Both the position numbers and the translations under genes were made by a program. Shown here in pieces: positions 14,010-23,302 of a stretch of DNA of 33,219 nucleotides (the stretch's first letter is position 1; every line of letters begins with the position of its first letter). Location: positions 1 through 33,219 of the forward strand of contig CANHVO010000028.1 of the NCBI GenBank assembly GCA_947463915.1, written 5' to 3'. This DNA comes from Planctomycetaceae bacterium. GTDB lineage: Bacteria; Planctomycetota; Planctomycetia; Pirellulales; Pirellulaceae. The notes beneath the pieces were generated by a model. That model did not search any database. It was not told the DNA's origin and saw only the letters and a program-made list of their open reading frames with translations.

Positions 14010-14039
14010 CTTAACGTTATATTCATTTGTTCTTAATAT
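14010..14039 (+). promoter_or_regulatory. Candidate Pho box upstream of phoU
   Basis: Three 8-nt units with 3-nt spacers: CTTAACGT (14010-14017), ATTCATTT (14021-14028), CTTAATAT (14032-14039). The 11-bp period is that of PhoB-type direct repeats, and the first and third units resemble the cyanobacterial Pho-box unit YTTAAYYW. The middle unit is weak. It lies 36 bp before phoU, whose operon encodes a PhoB-like regulator, so autoregulation is plausible. Confidence 0.45.
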
Positions 14040-14074
14040 GCGGCGAATAACCTTTTGCGAGGAAAGAATAACCA

Positions 14075-14752
14075 ATGTCACTTCATTTGAGCCAAGACCT
14101 AACCGAAGCCCACAATTCATTGCTCAAGCTATCAGGTAGCGTTGAGGATATGATTGCGTCCGCGGTACGTTCGTTGGTTGAGAGACGAGGTGCTTTGGCG
14201 GCAGAAGTGATTGAACGGGACAGTCAAATCGATCGCAGCGAAGTTCGGATCGAAGAAGATTGTCTCAAGATGCTGGCCTTGCACCAGCCCGTTGCAGCGG
14301 ATTTGCGACGGATTACCACCATGATGAAAATCAACAACGACTTAGAACGGATTGCTGATCTAGCTTGCAATATTGCTCAAAGAGCGGACAGTCTCTGCCC
14401 GCATCCTGAATTTCCAATTCCGCCAGGGATCAACGAAATGGCGTCGATGACCACCTCGATGGTCCGTCGAAGCCTCGACTCGTTTGTTCAACGCAGTACC
14501 GAACAAGCCCGCCAAGTGATTGAGGAAGACGACCGAGTTGACGCCAAAAACGTTGAAGTAATTGAGACACTCAATTCGTTGATGTCCCGGGACAACAGTC
14601 AGATTGCAGCGGCCATGCACTGTTTTTCCGCTTCACGCCACCTTGAGCAGATCGCAGATCACGCGGTCAGCATTGCCGAGGACATTATTTACATGGTCGA
14701 TGGCGTAATCGTGCGCCACCGTCAAATCCTACAACGATCTAACGTAACGTAG
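14075..14752 (+). CDS. phoU: Phosphate-specific transport accessory protein PhoU
   Basis: 225 aa, within the family's usual range. PhoU is a cytoplasmic all-helical protein that links the Pst phosphate transporter to the PhoR/PhoB system and holds signalling off when phosphate is plentiful. The two symmetric three-helix repeats are seen, each with the metal-binding ExxxD pattern: NNDLERIADLACNIA (about 89-103) and SRHLEQIADHAVSIAED (about 187-203). The ATG has GAGG 12 nt upstream. It is followed after 34 bp by the response regulator, so the two are probably co-transcribed. The pstSCAB genes are not in the window. Confidence 0.95.
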   Translation: MSLHLSQDLTEAHNSLLKLSGSVEDMIASAVRSLVERRGALAAEVIERDSQIDRSEVRIEEDCLKMLALHQPVAADLRRITTMMKINNDLERIADLACNIAQRADSLCPHPEFPIPPGINEMASMTTSMVRRSLDSFVQRSTEQARQVIEEDDRVDAKNVEVIETLNSLMSRDNSQIAAAMHCFSASRHLEQIADHAVSIAEDIIYMVDGVIVRHRQILQRSNVT

Positions 14753-14786
14753 TTTCGTTGCCCACTACTCGCGTGCAGAACCTTCG

Positions 14787-15476
14787 ATGTCAAAAAGCAA
14801 AATACTAGTCGTAGAAGACGATCGAGCCCTATCCGAGATCTTGGTCTACAACTTGGAAAAAGCAGGATACGACGTATTGAAGTCCATGGATGGCCGCGAT
14901 GGATTGAACCAAGCACAATTGCGGTTACCAGATATCGTATTGCTCGACGTGATGTTGCCGGTTTTGGATGGAGTTGAGGTCTGCCGACGTCTTCGAGCGA
15001 CCCCTGAAACGGCGTCAGCCACAATCATCATGTTGACGGCCAAGTCCGAGGAAGCAGATCAGCTAATTGGCTTCTCCGTTGGAGCAGATGATTATGTTAC
15101 CAAACCATTTAGCGTGCGAGTTCTTTTGGAGCGTATCAAGGCTCTAACACGTCGTAAATCCAAACCGATCGAGGAGGATACCGAAACCGTTGCTCGTTTT
15201 GGAATCATGTTGGATCGACGTCGCTATCGAGTCACTGTGGATGAACAGAACGTCGATTTGACCAAGAGTGAATTCAAGTTGCTTGATACGTTGATTCGTC
15301 AACCGGGCCGAGCATTCGATCGTTCGGAGTTGATCGACTCAGCGTTAGGAGAAGACACTTTGGTTTTGGAACGAACGATCGACGTCCATATCCGTGCTCT
15401 TCGCAAGAAGATTGGCGAAAAGGCCGAAGCGATTGAAACTGTACGCGGAGTTGGCTACCGCTTTCGCGAAGATTAG
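14787..15476 (+). CDS. phoB: OmpR/PhoB-family response regulator
   Basis: 229 aa. Receiver domain (about 1-118) with acidic pocket D11/D12, phospho-acceptor D54 in VLLDVMLP, T84 and K106. The C-terminal winged-helix DNA-binding domain (about 130-228) has DLTKSEFKLLDTLIRQPGRAFDR (recognition region RTIDVHIRALRKKIG) and VRGVGYRF. The position after phoU makes PhoB the best guess. No histidine kinase follows, unlike usual phoB-phoR pairs, so its kinase is elsewhere. The name is inferred from context and overall resemblance; other OmpR-family regulators cannot be fully excluded. Confidence 0.85.
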   Translation: MSKSKILVVEDDRALSEILVYNLEKAGYDVLKSMDGRDGLNQAQLRLPDIVLLDVMLPVLDGVEVCRRLRATPETASATIIMLTAKSEEADQLIGFSVGADDYVTKPFSVRVLLERIKALTRRKSKPIEEDTETVARFGIMLDRRRYRVTVDEQNVDLTKSEFKLLDTLIRQPGRAFDRSELIDSALGEDTLVLERTIDVHIRALRKKIGEKAEAIETVRGVGYRFRED

Positions 15477-15512
15477 CGATTTTGGTAACCCGACGCGTTA
15501 GCAAGGGACAAT

Positions 15513-15848
15513 GTGGATTCGATGGAGACCGAAAACCCATACACACCGAGTGCTCTATGCGTTGGGCGTCGACCTTATCCAGTACTCCCAATCATTGGCT
15601 TATTAATCGGATCGATTTTTCTCTTGGGATTCACCCTCTCGTCCCTAACCATCGTCTATCTTTATGTGAGATACCCGGGACTGCATGACCCTTCGTCGAG
15701 GCCAGTGACTTATTGGCCTGAAATCGGAGCTATGTTTAATACGGTTATTGCATTCCTGACTGGCGTTATCGGAACTCCTGTCCTCTTGAAATCCATCGCA
15801 GCCATGCGGACTTTTTCGAAGTCAAAGCCACCTTTCCCGACAGCATAG
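15513..15848 (+). CDS. Small membrane protein with N-terminal ENPYTPS motif
   Basis: 111 aa. It starts with GTG at 15513, with AAGGG 5 nt upstream; an ATG at 15522 is an alternative. Two membrane segments are seen (about 26-52 and 71-92). The N-terminal ENPYTPS matches the short 'NPY-P' motif common in small planctomycete membrane proteins. The C-terminus is short and basic. It sits 36 bp after the response regulator and could be on the same transcript. Function unknown. Confidence 0.6.
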   Translation: MDSMETENPYTPSALCVGRRPYPVLPIIGLLIGSIFLLGFTLSSLTIVYLYVRYPGLHDPSSRPVTYWPEIGAMFNTVIAFLTGVIGTPVLLKSIAAMRTFSKSKPPFPTA

Positions 15849-16030
15849 TGCATTGTCGCTGCATTGCTATGTTGGCTTAGCGACTCATCTCCATCGACGA
15901 TATTTCTTTGGTCGAAAAACGTCGAAATAAACCTGTTCTCGTCGAGCAAGCCACGCAATTCGTTTCGCGAGGCCGTAAAATGGTTCGGGAAACAACGAAT
16001 CCATACGCCCTCTCTTTGCTTCATTCGATC

Positions 16031-19000
16031 ATGTCAAGCTACTCTCTTGCGCCGTCTTCTCACTTAAACCTAGAGCCCGCAACGTCGAGCTATCGATTTC
16101 GGGCTTGGCTGGCGATATTGGGTATAGTGCTCTTCTTTATCTTTTACATTGGAATCGCTTCGTGGTTCACCTTCATCACGATTCGTATGATTTTTGGTAT
16201 CGCGGCTGGTGGCGAAGGTGCATTTGCAGGATTCTTTACGGCATTGCCTGCTGGCTTTTTCGCTGTCTTCATGTGGAAGGCGTTTTTCTTTGTTCGTCGA
16301 AACAAAGAGTTGCCGGGAATCGAAATCAAGCCCGAAGATCAACCGGAGTTGTTCGCCTTCCTGCATCAGCTGGCAGACCAAATTGGCTCGCCTCGTGTTC
16401 ACCGTGTATTTGTAACCCCGGACGTGAACGCTTCGGTCTTTTATGATCTCTCGATTTTGAATTTTTTGTTGCCGACCAAAAAGAATCTTGCCATCGGTTT
16501 GGGGCTCGTCAATACGCTCAACCGGTCGGAGTTTACCGCCGTTTTAGCACACGAATTTGGGCACTTTGCGCAGAGCACAATGGCTATCAGCCGTTGGGCT
16601 CATATTGGTGAGCAGATTGCCAGTAATATCATCGGGAAGCGAGATGCTCTCGATGCAATTTTGAGGTTTATTGCCGCGATCGATATTCGGGTTGCGTGGA
16701 TTGGTTGGCTCATGCAAGCGATTGTATGGGCGATACGCTCCGTAATGGAAACTGTTTTCAAATGGGTTCTATTGGCCCAGCGCGCACTCATGCGTGAGAT
16801 GGAATTCCAAGCAGATAGGGTTGCGGTGGCCGTCGCCGGTAGCGATGCGATTGTTCACGCTTTGTATCGACTGCAACCAGCTGACGAAGACTGGGATGCC
16901 ACTGTTAGATTCTTGAACCAAGAGCTTCGGAAAGGATATGGCGTCAGAGACCCATACCAAATACATCGGCGAATTGGTCAGCACCTGCGATCGATCACTG
17001 ATGAGCCGAAACGAGGGCTTTCGCCGATTTCGACTAGGGAGCGAGTCTTTGAAGAACGTTTGGCTCAACCGCCTAGAATGTGGTTGACTCATCCGTCGAA
17101 CACCGAACGCGAGGACAACGCGAAGAGCAGTTATATCCGAGGCGCCGAAGACTCACGCGAGTCCTGGACTTTTTTTCGAAACCCATCCGAACTGCGACAA
17201 GCGGTCGGCAGTTTTTTGTTAAAAGATCTATCCAAACAGCCGGAGTTTTTATCGGACGAGGAAGCATTGAAGCGATTGGATGACGAATATGTCATTCCTA
17301 TCCATGATACCTCCTATCGCGGCACTTACGTTGGTCGCAAGCTAACCCTTTCCTTTCCAGATCCAAGTAGTCTGACCAGCGATGGGATGCCAGCCGAAGA
17401 AATCCATCGAGCCTTTCCAACCCTTTACTCAGATGCGCTACACCAGGAGGTCATGCGATGCCGAAACTTGGATGAAGAAGTCGTGATGTTGGAGTCATTG
17501 CACAAAGGATTCCTCGAAGCCCCAGCTGGAGTTATTCGCCATCGTGGTCGTTCGCTCGAACGATCACAGCTTCACGAGGTAATTGAGCGGGTAAAGCAGG
17601 AAAGAGCTAGCGCACAGCAAATCATAGAGCAGCATGATCAACGATGCCGAACGGTGCATCATTCTGCCGCACGCTATGTTGGATATGGCTGGCCGGATTA
17701 TTTAGCGAGTTTGCGAAAATTATTGCATTACGTAGAACATTCTCTCGCTGATATCAGCGACGCGTCTGGGTACTTAGGAAATCAGATTGCAGTCCAAACG
17801 GCAACCGGTCGCCTTGGGAGTCGCGGACGAAACAAATTGGTCGCTGCAGCCAACGATCTTCATTCGTCGCTACGACAATTGGATATGCATGCTTCCAACA
17901 TTCAGCTGCCGCAAGCAGTTTTGACGGAGCTCAATCTTGAAAATTGGCGAGCTGCATTTCCGAAGCTGGAATTGCCACCTGCAACAGCTGAGAACCTGCA
18001 TCAATGGATCCCGGTCATCGAGAGTTGGTCGATGCCGATGTTGTTCGCGTTCCAAGCATTGCAACGTGCCGCACTCAATGAACTTTTGCGATCCGAGAAG
18101 CGTGTTGCCGCCAATTTCTTAGAGGACGAAGAAGGTGAGACTGCACCACAGGCAGCAGTCGTACCCGAACAATACCCAAGACGTCTCCGAGGAAAGGAGC
18201 GAGTACGTCAAGAAAAGCTCGATTGGTGGAGTCGTTTTGTTGTAGCCGATGGCAAGATTGCTTCGGCGGCTCGATTCGTCGTCACCGCAAGCATCGTCGC
18301 ATCGATCGCGATTGGCGGCTTATTTGTCGGTGCGGCAACGGTCGTTGTTCATAATGGACTTTCGACTCCTGTGAAAGTGCAGATCAACTCAACAACCGTT
18401 GACGTTCCTCCGAATTCAAAAAGACGCGTTGACGTCGGTACAGCTTGGAGCGGACGCGTTGAGACCTATGGGGATGATGGACAACTGATCGAAAAGCTAG
18501 AGCCGAGCTTGGGCAGAGGATTCGCCACATACGTCTACAATGTAGCTGGAGCTTCTCCTTTGGTTCAATGGACAGCCGTGTACGGAAATGCAGTTGCCGG
18601 TCCTCCTCTGCATCTCGGTTGCCCTAAGTGGAGCATTGCTAGAGCAGATTGCGTTTTCGAGCAACCGCCGGTTCAGCTAACGACCAAAAGCGGTGGGACG
18701 ACTCGCAGCGTTCTAGAAGCGGTTCCCTACAGTGATCCTCTTATTACTTTATCATTGGTCAAGAGTGCGGACGAAGCCGAAGAGATGATTCGCACTCATT
18801 CGCTTTTGGACGGCGCGAATGCCAGGTTTACCATGAATTGGTTGAGGGTCGCAAGAAATCGCGGGGACTTCCAGGAAATCTTGGCAGAGCGATTGAAACG
18901 AAATAAGTTTGATCTTGCTGCCTTGCGAGCGCAGTTTGACTCAGCGAACCAAGAGGAGCAAAAACGCTTGACAAGAGAGTACCTCGAAATCGCTGAGTCT

Positions 19001-19867
19001 CATCCAGACAATCCTGATCTGCAATACCTCAAGTTTCGCACTATACCACACGCAGTGGACCACATTGAAAAAACCATCGAGGCCTACAAAGTGTGGCCCG
19101 ACAATTTTTGGATATGCAATGCTGCTGGACGATCCTATCTGAGGCAGGGCGATTTCCAGTCAGCTGAAGAGTGTTTTCGAAAACAGATCGCGAGAAAAAC
19201 CCCGTTTTATGATCATGCAACAGTTGAACTCGCCCGACTGCGTCGATTTCAGTCCAATGAGCCGACAACTGACTTGAGAGATCTAAGGGACAGTTTGGCT
19301 TTGGAGATTTTGCTGGACACAGAAACTGGGAAGAACGTATTTGGCACACCGCTCGAGGGCTATTATCTTTTGCATCAGGGAAAAGTCGCAGAAGCTAGGA
19401 AGTTAGCAGAAGAGAAAAAAGACCAACGGCTAGTGCTTCTCTGCGCGATGTCAAAAGGGGCGGAACCTGCATGGCTAGACGAAGCGTTCGCGCAGCCCGT
19501 CAATGAACTTACCGACGGTGGAACTCGAATGTACCTGGCAGCGATTGCTTCGCGACGAGGGCTCCCGTACGAACAGTACTTGGAAGTGGAGAAAGAAGAG
19601 GAGCGAAACGAAATGTCGCAAGCACTTCGGCTGAAAATGCAAAAGTGGTTGAGCAAAAAAGTATCAGCGTCAAAAACAGAGTTCCTCAAAGAGGACTTCA
19701 AGGGCCTGTTGCCGATTGAAAGGGGGATTCTCATTCAAGCATGGCTGCTTTTCGCCCCCGATCAAGTCGATGAGAACTTACAACGCACAGCTAAGTCCTT
19801 GCTCTTTAGTCAAGAACGACCGTATCTGGGCGACGAGTCTCCAGCGAAGACGGAGGCGTTGAATTGA
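16031..19867 (+). CDS. Giant M48 family metallopeptidase with C-terminal TPR region
   Basis: 1278 aa from ATG at 16031. The N-terminal third is an M48 (HtpX/Ste24-like) membrane zinc peptidase: two membrane segments (about 22-50 and 58-80), zinc motif HEFGH at 174-178, and the third ligand E258 in MEFQAD with D262. After it comes a long helical region with coiled-coil-like stretches, a further membrane segment near 745-770, a short beta-rich part, and a C-terminal TPR-like helical repeat region (about 990-1090; for example NAAGRSYLRQGDFQSAEECF). HtpX-type enzymes degrade misfolded membrane proteins; the TPR half probably docks partners (inferred). The frame is open to an ATG at 15908, with another ATG at 15980 preceded by a weak GAGG, so the start is uncertain. 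The last 62 bp overlap the opposite-strand lipoprotein gene. Confidence 0.85.
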   Translation: MSSYSLAPSSHLNLEPATSSYRFRAWLAILGIVLFFIFYIGIASWFTFITIRMIFGIAAGGEGAFAGFFTALPAGFFAVFMWKAFFFVRRNKELPGIEIKPEDQPELFAFLHQLADQIGSPRVHRVFVTPDVNASVFYDLSILNFLLPTKKNLAIGLGLVNTLNRSEFTAVLAHEFGHFAQSTMAISRWAHIGEQIASNIIGKRDALDAILRFIAAIDIRVAWIGWLMQAIVWAIRSVMETVFKWVLLAQRALMREMEFQADRVAVAVAGSDAIVHALYRLQPADEDWDATVRFLNQELRKGYGVRDPYQIHRRIGQHLRSITDEPKRGLSPISTRERVFEERLAQPPRMWLTHPSNTEREDNAKSSYIRGAEDSRESWTFFRNPSELRQAVGSFLLKDLSKQPEFLSDEEALKRLDDEYVIPIHDTSYRGTYVGRKLTLSFPDPSSLTSDGMPAEEIHRAFPTLYSDALHQEVMRCRNLDEEVVMLESLHKGFLEAPAGVIRHRGRSLERSQLHEVIERVKQERASAQQIIEQHDQRCRTVHHSAARYVGYGWPDYLASLRKLLHYVEHSLADISDASGYLGNQIAVQTATGRLGSRGRNKLVAAANDLHSSLRQLDMHASNIQLPQAVLTELNLENWRAAFPKLELPPATAENLHQWIPVIESWSMPMLFAFQALQRAALNELLRSEKRVAANFLEDEEGETAPQAAVVPEQYPRRLRGKERVRQEKLDWWSRFVVADGKIASAARFVVTASIVASIAIGGLFVGAATVVVHNGLSTPVKVQINSTTVDVPPNSKRRVDVGTAWSGRVETYGDDGQLIEKLEPSLGRGFATYVYNVAGASPLVQWTAVYGNAVAGPPLHLGCPKWSIARADCVFEQPPVQLTTKSGGTTRSVLEAVPYSDPLITLSLVKSADEAEEMIRTHSLLDGANARFTMNWLRVARNRGDFQEILAERLKRNKFDLAALRAQFDSANQEEQKRLTREYLEIAESHPDNPDLQYLKFRTIPHAVDHIEKTIEAYKVWPDNFWICNAAGRSYLRQGDFQSAEECFRKQIARKTPFYDHATVELARLRRFQSNEPTTDLRDLRDSLALEILLDTETGKNVFGTPLEGYYLLHQGKVAEARKLAEEKKDQRLVLLCAMSKGAEPAWLDEAFAQPVNELTDGGTRMYLAAIASRRGLPYEQYLEVEKEEERNEMSQALRLKMQKWLSKKVSASKTEFLKEDFKGLLPIERGILIQAWLLFAPDQVDENLQRTAKSLLFSQERPYLGDESPAKTEALN

Positions 19868-20738
19868 AGTCGCTTCCCAGGGGCTCACTAAGTGAGGGAG
19901 CTTGCCGACGCCCTATGACATGGCCAACCAATACACCACCAAGATAAATTGGGTTCGAGAATCGCGGAAACGCGTAGCCACCCGCGTTGCCCATATACGT
20001 TCCGTAAGCAGGGTAAAGAGTGTGGTAGGCTTCGCGTACTAGTCGTGGGTCGTGTTTGTATTGAACGTAAGACAGTACGTCGTTCGACGCGACACGTTCG
20101 TGCCATAGCGGAACTGCAGGCAGTAGATAGATCGCAGCATAGTTTCCTGGATGTTTTCGGTTAGAAAAATCCTTTGCGTGAGCCGCTTCATGAAATGCCA
20201 ACGATGGCACATCGCCATAAATATGGATGGTGCCTGTGTACGGATTGTAATGATCACCGCCAAACAATCGCCCTGGGATGATGGTTTCACCCAAGACCGA
20301 AACAGCCCCAAACGAGTATCGCCACGGCCACGCGACGGAGGTATTGCGAGTAAGGCGTAGCCAATCATCCCCTGGCCGATATTGATTGAGTCGAACCTTG
20401 ATATCGGTCAACCCATTGGTCTCCATGTATTCGGCAAGCAATTCCTCCGTCTCGGGTGAGATGTTATGGTTCTCGACCTTGCGATTCCAGAGTAGGAGTT
20501 TGGACGGGATTCCCCAGACCCAACCAAAGCCATCAATGATGGGTCTCGGAGCGCCACGCTCCATCTGTGATTCGCCATTGGCGATCAAGTCGGTTGGGAT
20601 ATTGTTGCGCTGGACAGCGATGGATTTTGGCTCCAAGATTTTGCAGCCTGGGAGAAAGAACACTACCATGATTGCCAGACGGCAATTCCATTCGAAGGCT
20701 TTCCGCCAAGATTCGCGTTTCTGCAGAATTGCTGTCAT
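19806..20738 (-). CDS. Lipoprotein with HExxH metallopeptidase-like motif
   Basis: 310 aa from ATG at 20738, preceded by AGAGGTGG. This start gives a proper lipoprotein signal: basic N-region, hydrophobic core LAIMVVFFLPGC, lipidated Cys at about residue 32. The frame is open to 20897, but that would bury the signal. The centre carries HEAAH (FHEAAHAKDFSNRK), followed about 30 residues later by WHERVASNDVL, whose Glu and Asp are placed like the third ligand and following Asp of gluzincin peptidases. No named family is recognised, so peptidase activity is inferred from the motif. The C-terminus is polar and low in complexity. Its 3' end overlaps the M48 peptidase gene tail to tail, which is unusual for two possible envelope peptidases. 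Confidence 0.7.
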   Translation of the reverse strand: MTAILQKRESWRKAFEWNCRLAIMVVFFLPGCKILEPKSIAVQRNNIPTDLIANGESQMERGAPRPIIDGFGWVWGIPSKLLLWNRKVENHNISPETEELLAEYMETNGLTDIKVRLNQYRPGDDWLRLTRNTSVAWPWRYSFGAVSVLGETIIPGRLFGGDHYNPYTGTIHIYGDVPSLAFHEAAHAKDFSNRKHPGNYAAIYLLPAVPLWHERVASNDVLSYVQYKHDPRLVREAYHTLYPAYGTYMGNAGGYAFPRFSNPIYLGGVLVGHVIGRRQAPSLSEPLGSDFNSTPPSSLETRRPDTVVLD

Positions 20739-20741
20739 TTT

Positions 20742-20749
20742 CCACCTCT
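20742..20749 (-). promoter_or_regulatory. Shine-Dalgarno deciding the lipoprotein start
   Basis: Minus-strand AGAGGTGG just before the ATG at 20738; the GAGG core is 6 nt from the start. It supports this start over the longer frame. Confidence 0.65.
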
Positions 20750-21044
20750 GTTCCTTAGATGTGTATCCAGATACCAGATTGAGAGAATCACCGCCAACCC
20801 AATCCGCCGGACCGATGCAAGGTGGCTCACTCTTGCCGAGAGTGCCCCTTCTCATTGCGATAGTGATAGGAATGAGGTTTAAGAATGAATCAGCCACGTG
20901 CCGTGCGAAATCGAAAATTGCATTTCTTGAAAATTTCGATTGTTCAAAAGAAGTGGATACTTGGCCGTCTGTTTAGAATAGTTGAATAGCGAACACTACT
21001 TTTCGCCTCTCTTCGTTCACCTCATCTCGTTTCAAAGAAATCCA

Positions 21045-21479
21045 ATGTACTACCAACTCATTCTGCAAAATCACGTCGATGATTTGAATCAGACGACTTG
21101 GCTCATTAAGCCACCTGGCGTGGTTGGTCGAGATATGAATTGCCAAGTTTGCATCGATCACCCCTCCATCAGCCGACAACATTGCCAATTCTCGCTGAAT
21201 CATGAAGAGACCTTGATCGTCAAGGATTTGGACTCCATGAATGGGATCTACATCGATGACACTCGAGTGAAGCAAGCGGCGTTGATGCCAGGCCAGGTGC
21301 TGCAGATTGGCGCTTTGCGAGTCCATGTTGAGTTTACGACAGGTGCCGGGCCGGTCCCTAAACCAGCGACCAAACCGAAAGGGAACGTCAATGCAACTCA
21401 GCCGATGAAGACCATTCGCCCCGAACCGGCTCCGGCTCCTCCCGTCGAAAAACCCTGGTGGAAACGACTTTTTGAATAA
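21045..21479 (+). CDS. FHA domain protein
   Basis: 144 aa from ATG at 21045, which places the FHA strand directly at the N-terminus; an upstream in-frame ATG at 20982 would add a non-conserved stretch. FHA domains bind phosphothreonine peptides. The conserved residues are all present: G28/R29 (VVGRD), S41, S43, R44 and H46 (SISRQH), and N66/G67 (SMNGIYI). A proline- and lysine-rich tail with PAPAPPVEKPWWKRLF ends the protein and may be a docking or membrane-proximal segment. No Ser/Thr kinase is adjacent. It is followed directly by a palindromic repeat. Confidence 0.85.
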   Translation: MYYQLILQNHVDDLNQTTWLIKPPGVVGRDMNCQVCIDHPSISRQHCQFSLNHEETLIVKDLDSMNGIYIDDTRVKQAALMPGQVLQIGALRVHVEFTTGAGPVPKPATKPKGNVNATQPMKTIRPEPAPAPPVEKPWWKRLFE

Positions 21480-21481
21480 CG

Positions 21482-21523
21482 GTTGGTGTCCCGGCTTTAG
21501 CCGGCTGAAGCCGGGACACCAAC
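21482..21523. repeat. Palindromic repeat just after the FHA gene
   Basis: GTTGGTGTCCCGGCTT (21482-21497) is exactly complementary to AAGCCGGGACACCAAC (21508-21523), with TAGCCGGCTG in the middle that can form a small inner hairpin. It starts 3 bp after the FHA stop codon. No T run follows, so it is more likely a dispersed palindrome that may also stop transcription. Confidence 0.82.
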
Positions 21524-21737
21524 TACTACTTTTGAATCGTTGGGTTGCAGGATCAATCAAGGGGAATAGACTGTAGCCTGCCAACGCGACCGACGGATTC
21601 AAATCAATTTAGCACGGCGTGCAAACAAGTGATTTTGGCGGGGAATTCACTCGTTTACGCATCGCGCAGGGTCTGCTTCATTCTGCCGCTCCCTTACACC
21701 CATAGGCCCAAGCCTTAAAGCCAAACAAGGAAATTCT

Positions 21738-23252
21738 ATGCGCTATCGATTTTTGCGTTCAGCGGCTGTTTTGATTTTGTCTGTCGCTTCCACCGCACCG
21801 CTCGCTCGAGCGCAGTTCAGCGGCAGTATTGAACCACCAGCTGAGCTCAAAACGGGCTTCGATGTTATTACTGACGAGCGAGCGCAAGAGTGGCTCTCTG
21901 TTTTGGCTGGCCCAGTTTTCGAAGGACGTGGAACAGGACAGCTAGGTTATACTCGCGCGGCGCACTGGGTAGCGGGCAAGACGGCCGAGTTTGGACTCGA
22001 CCCGATGGGAGATGGCGGCACCTACTTTCAGATGCTACCTATGTCGCGCCTTTCGGTGGAACCAACTCAATCCAAATTGACGGGGCCGAACGATCTTTCC
22101 GTCGTCTTCGACAAAGCCATCGGCCTCGATCGCTTTACCAATGTTCCCGAAGTTAGTGGTTCGGTCGCGTTCGTAAAGCTTGCGGGAGCATCCCCTACAC
22201 TGGAAAATGCGGAGTTGCTTCGGGACAAAATCGTTTTCTATACTGCTGACGAAAAGGCTCAGGGGCGCGCCCAAATGCTCTTGGCACGCCAAAGGCCAAC
22301 CGCTTTCTTTCGTGTAATCGAGTCAGAGCCAAAATCAGGATCACAACTTCAACGAGAAGGTGGTCGCCAAAGGGCAGCTAGTTTGTCTGGAACCATTTCC
22401 GCCGCTGCAGCCGCGTTGGTTGTGAAATCGATGAACGGAGATCCGAGTTGGCTCAAGCCACTTGAGATGGACGGGGTCGAAACGCACATGCCTGAGGGGA
22501 GTATCAAACTGGAACTTCGTTACCGTGAGGAACCGACCGCTGTCCCTAACGTTCTCGCATGGCAGCCTGGTTCTGATCCAGCCCTTCGGGACGAGTACGT
22601 CGTCATTGGGGCTCACTTGGACCATCTTGGATTGGTAAATGGCTCGATGTTTCCAGGGGCGGATGACAACGGATCCGGCTCGACAGCGCTACTGAATATC
22701 GCTCGTGCCATTTCAGCGAACCCAATCAAGCCCAAGCGAAGCGTCCTGTTCATGTGGTTCGCAGCCGAAGAGATTGGACTTGTCGGCTCTGCCTATTACG
22801 TCGACCATCCGCTACTGCCCTTGGAAAAGATGGTTTGCATGCTCAATGTGGACATGGTTGGACGCAATGAAGAGAAACAGGGCGAGGCAGCAAGCGAGAA
22901 TGAAACATCGATTCACCTCGTCGGTAGCAAGCAAGGAGACCTCGATTTGCATGAAGTCATCATGAAAGCAAACCAATTCGTGAACTTCACTTTTGAGTAT
23001 GACGAAGAAGGGGTCTTTGGGCGAAGCGATCAAGCGAACTTTTTCAAGAAGGGAACGTCGGTTGCATTCCTATTTGGTGGATTCCATCCCGATTATCACC
23101 AACCATCGGACCAGGTAACCAAGATCAACTTTCACAAGATCGCTACTGCGGCAAAGCTGTTCTACGTGACTGCCCACTACGCAGCTGAGCACGGAAAATT
23201 TAAGCTTCCCGTGAAAGAAGAAAAGGCGCCTAACGTGCCGCCAACCCAGTGA
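21738..23252 (+). CDS. Secreted M28 family zinc aminopeptidase
   Basis: 504 aa with a Sec signal peptide (about 1-26, ending ARAQF). M28 enzymes are co-catalytic two-zinc exopeptidases. Ligands are all visible: H293 and D295 in GAHLDHLG, D309/D310 in GADDNGSGS, catalytic E344 and ligand E345 in FAAEEIGLVGS, D372 in NVDMVGRN, and H454 in FHPDYHQPSD. The region between about 110 and 260 fits an inserted PA-like domain, common in secreted M28 proteins. The ATG at 21738 has AAGGAAA upstream. It is probably periplasmic or extracellular and releases N-terminal amino acids from peptides. It stands alone between repeats. Confidence 0.92.
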   Translation: MRYRFLRSAAVLILSVASTAPLARAQFSGSIEPPAELKTGFDVITDERAQEWLSVLAGPVFEGRGTGQLGYTRAAHWVAGKTAEFGLDPMGDGGTYFQMLPMSRLSVEPTQSKLTGPNDLSVVFDKAIGLDRFTNVPEVSGSVAFVKLAGASPTLENAELLRDKIVFYTADEKAQGRAQMLLARQRPTAFFRVIESEPKSGSQLQREGGRQRAASLSGTISAAAAALVVKSMNGDPSWLKPLEMDGVETHMPEGSIKLELRYREEPTAVPNVLAWQPGSDPALRDEYVVIGAHLDHLGLVNGSMFPGADDNGSGSTALLNIARAISANPIKPKRSVLFMWFAAEEIGLVGSAYYVDHPLLPLEKMVCMLNVDMVGRNEEKQGEAASENETSIHLVGSKQGDLDLHEVIMKANQFVNFTFEYDEEGVFGRSDQANFFKKGTSVAFLFGGFHPDYHQPSDQVTKINFHKIATAAKLFYVTAHYAAEHGKFKLPVKEEKAPNVPPTQ

Positions 23253-23302
23253 TAGAGACGGTGGACTAGCGCCCCTCATCTTTACTCACATTTCCGGACA
23301 GG

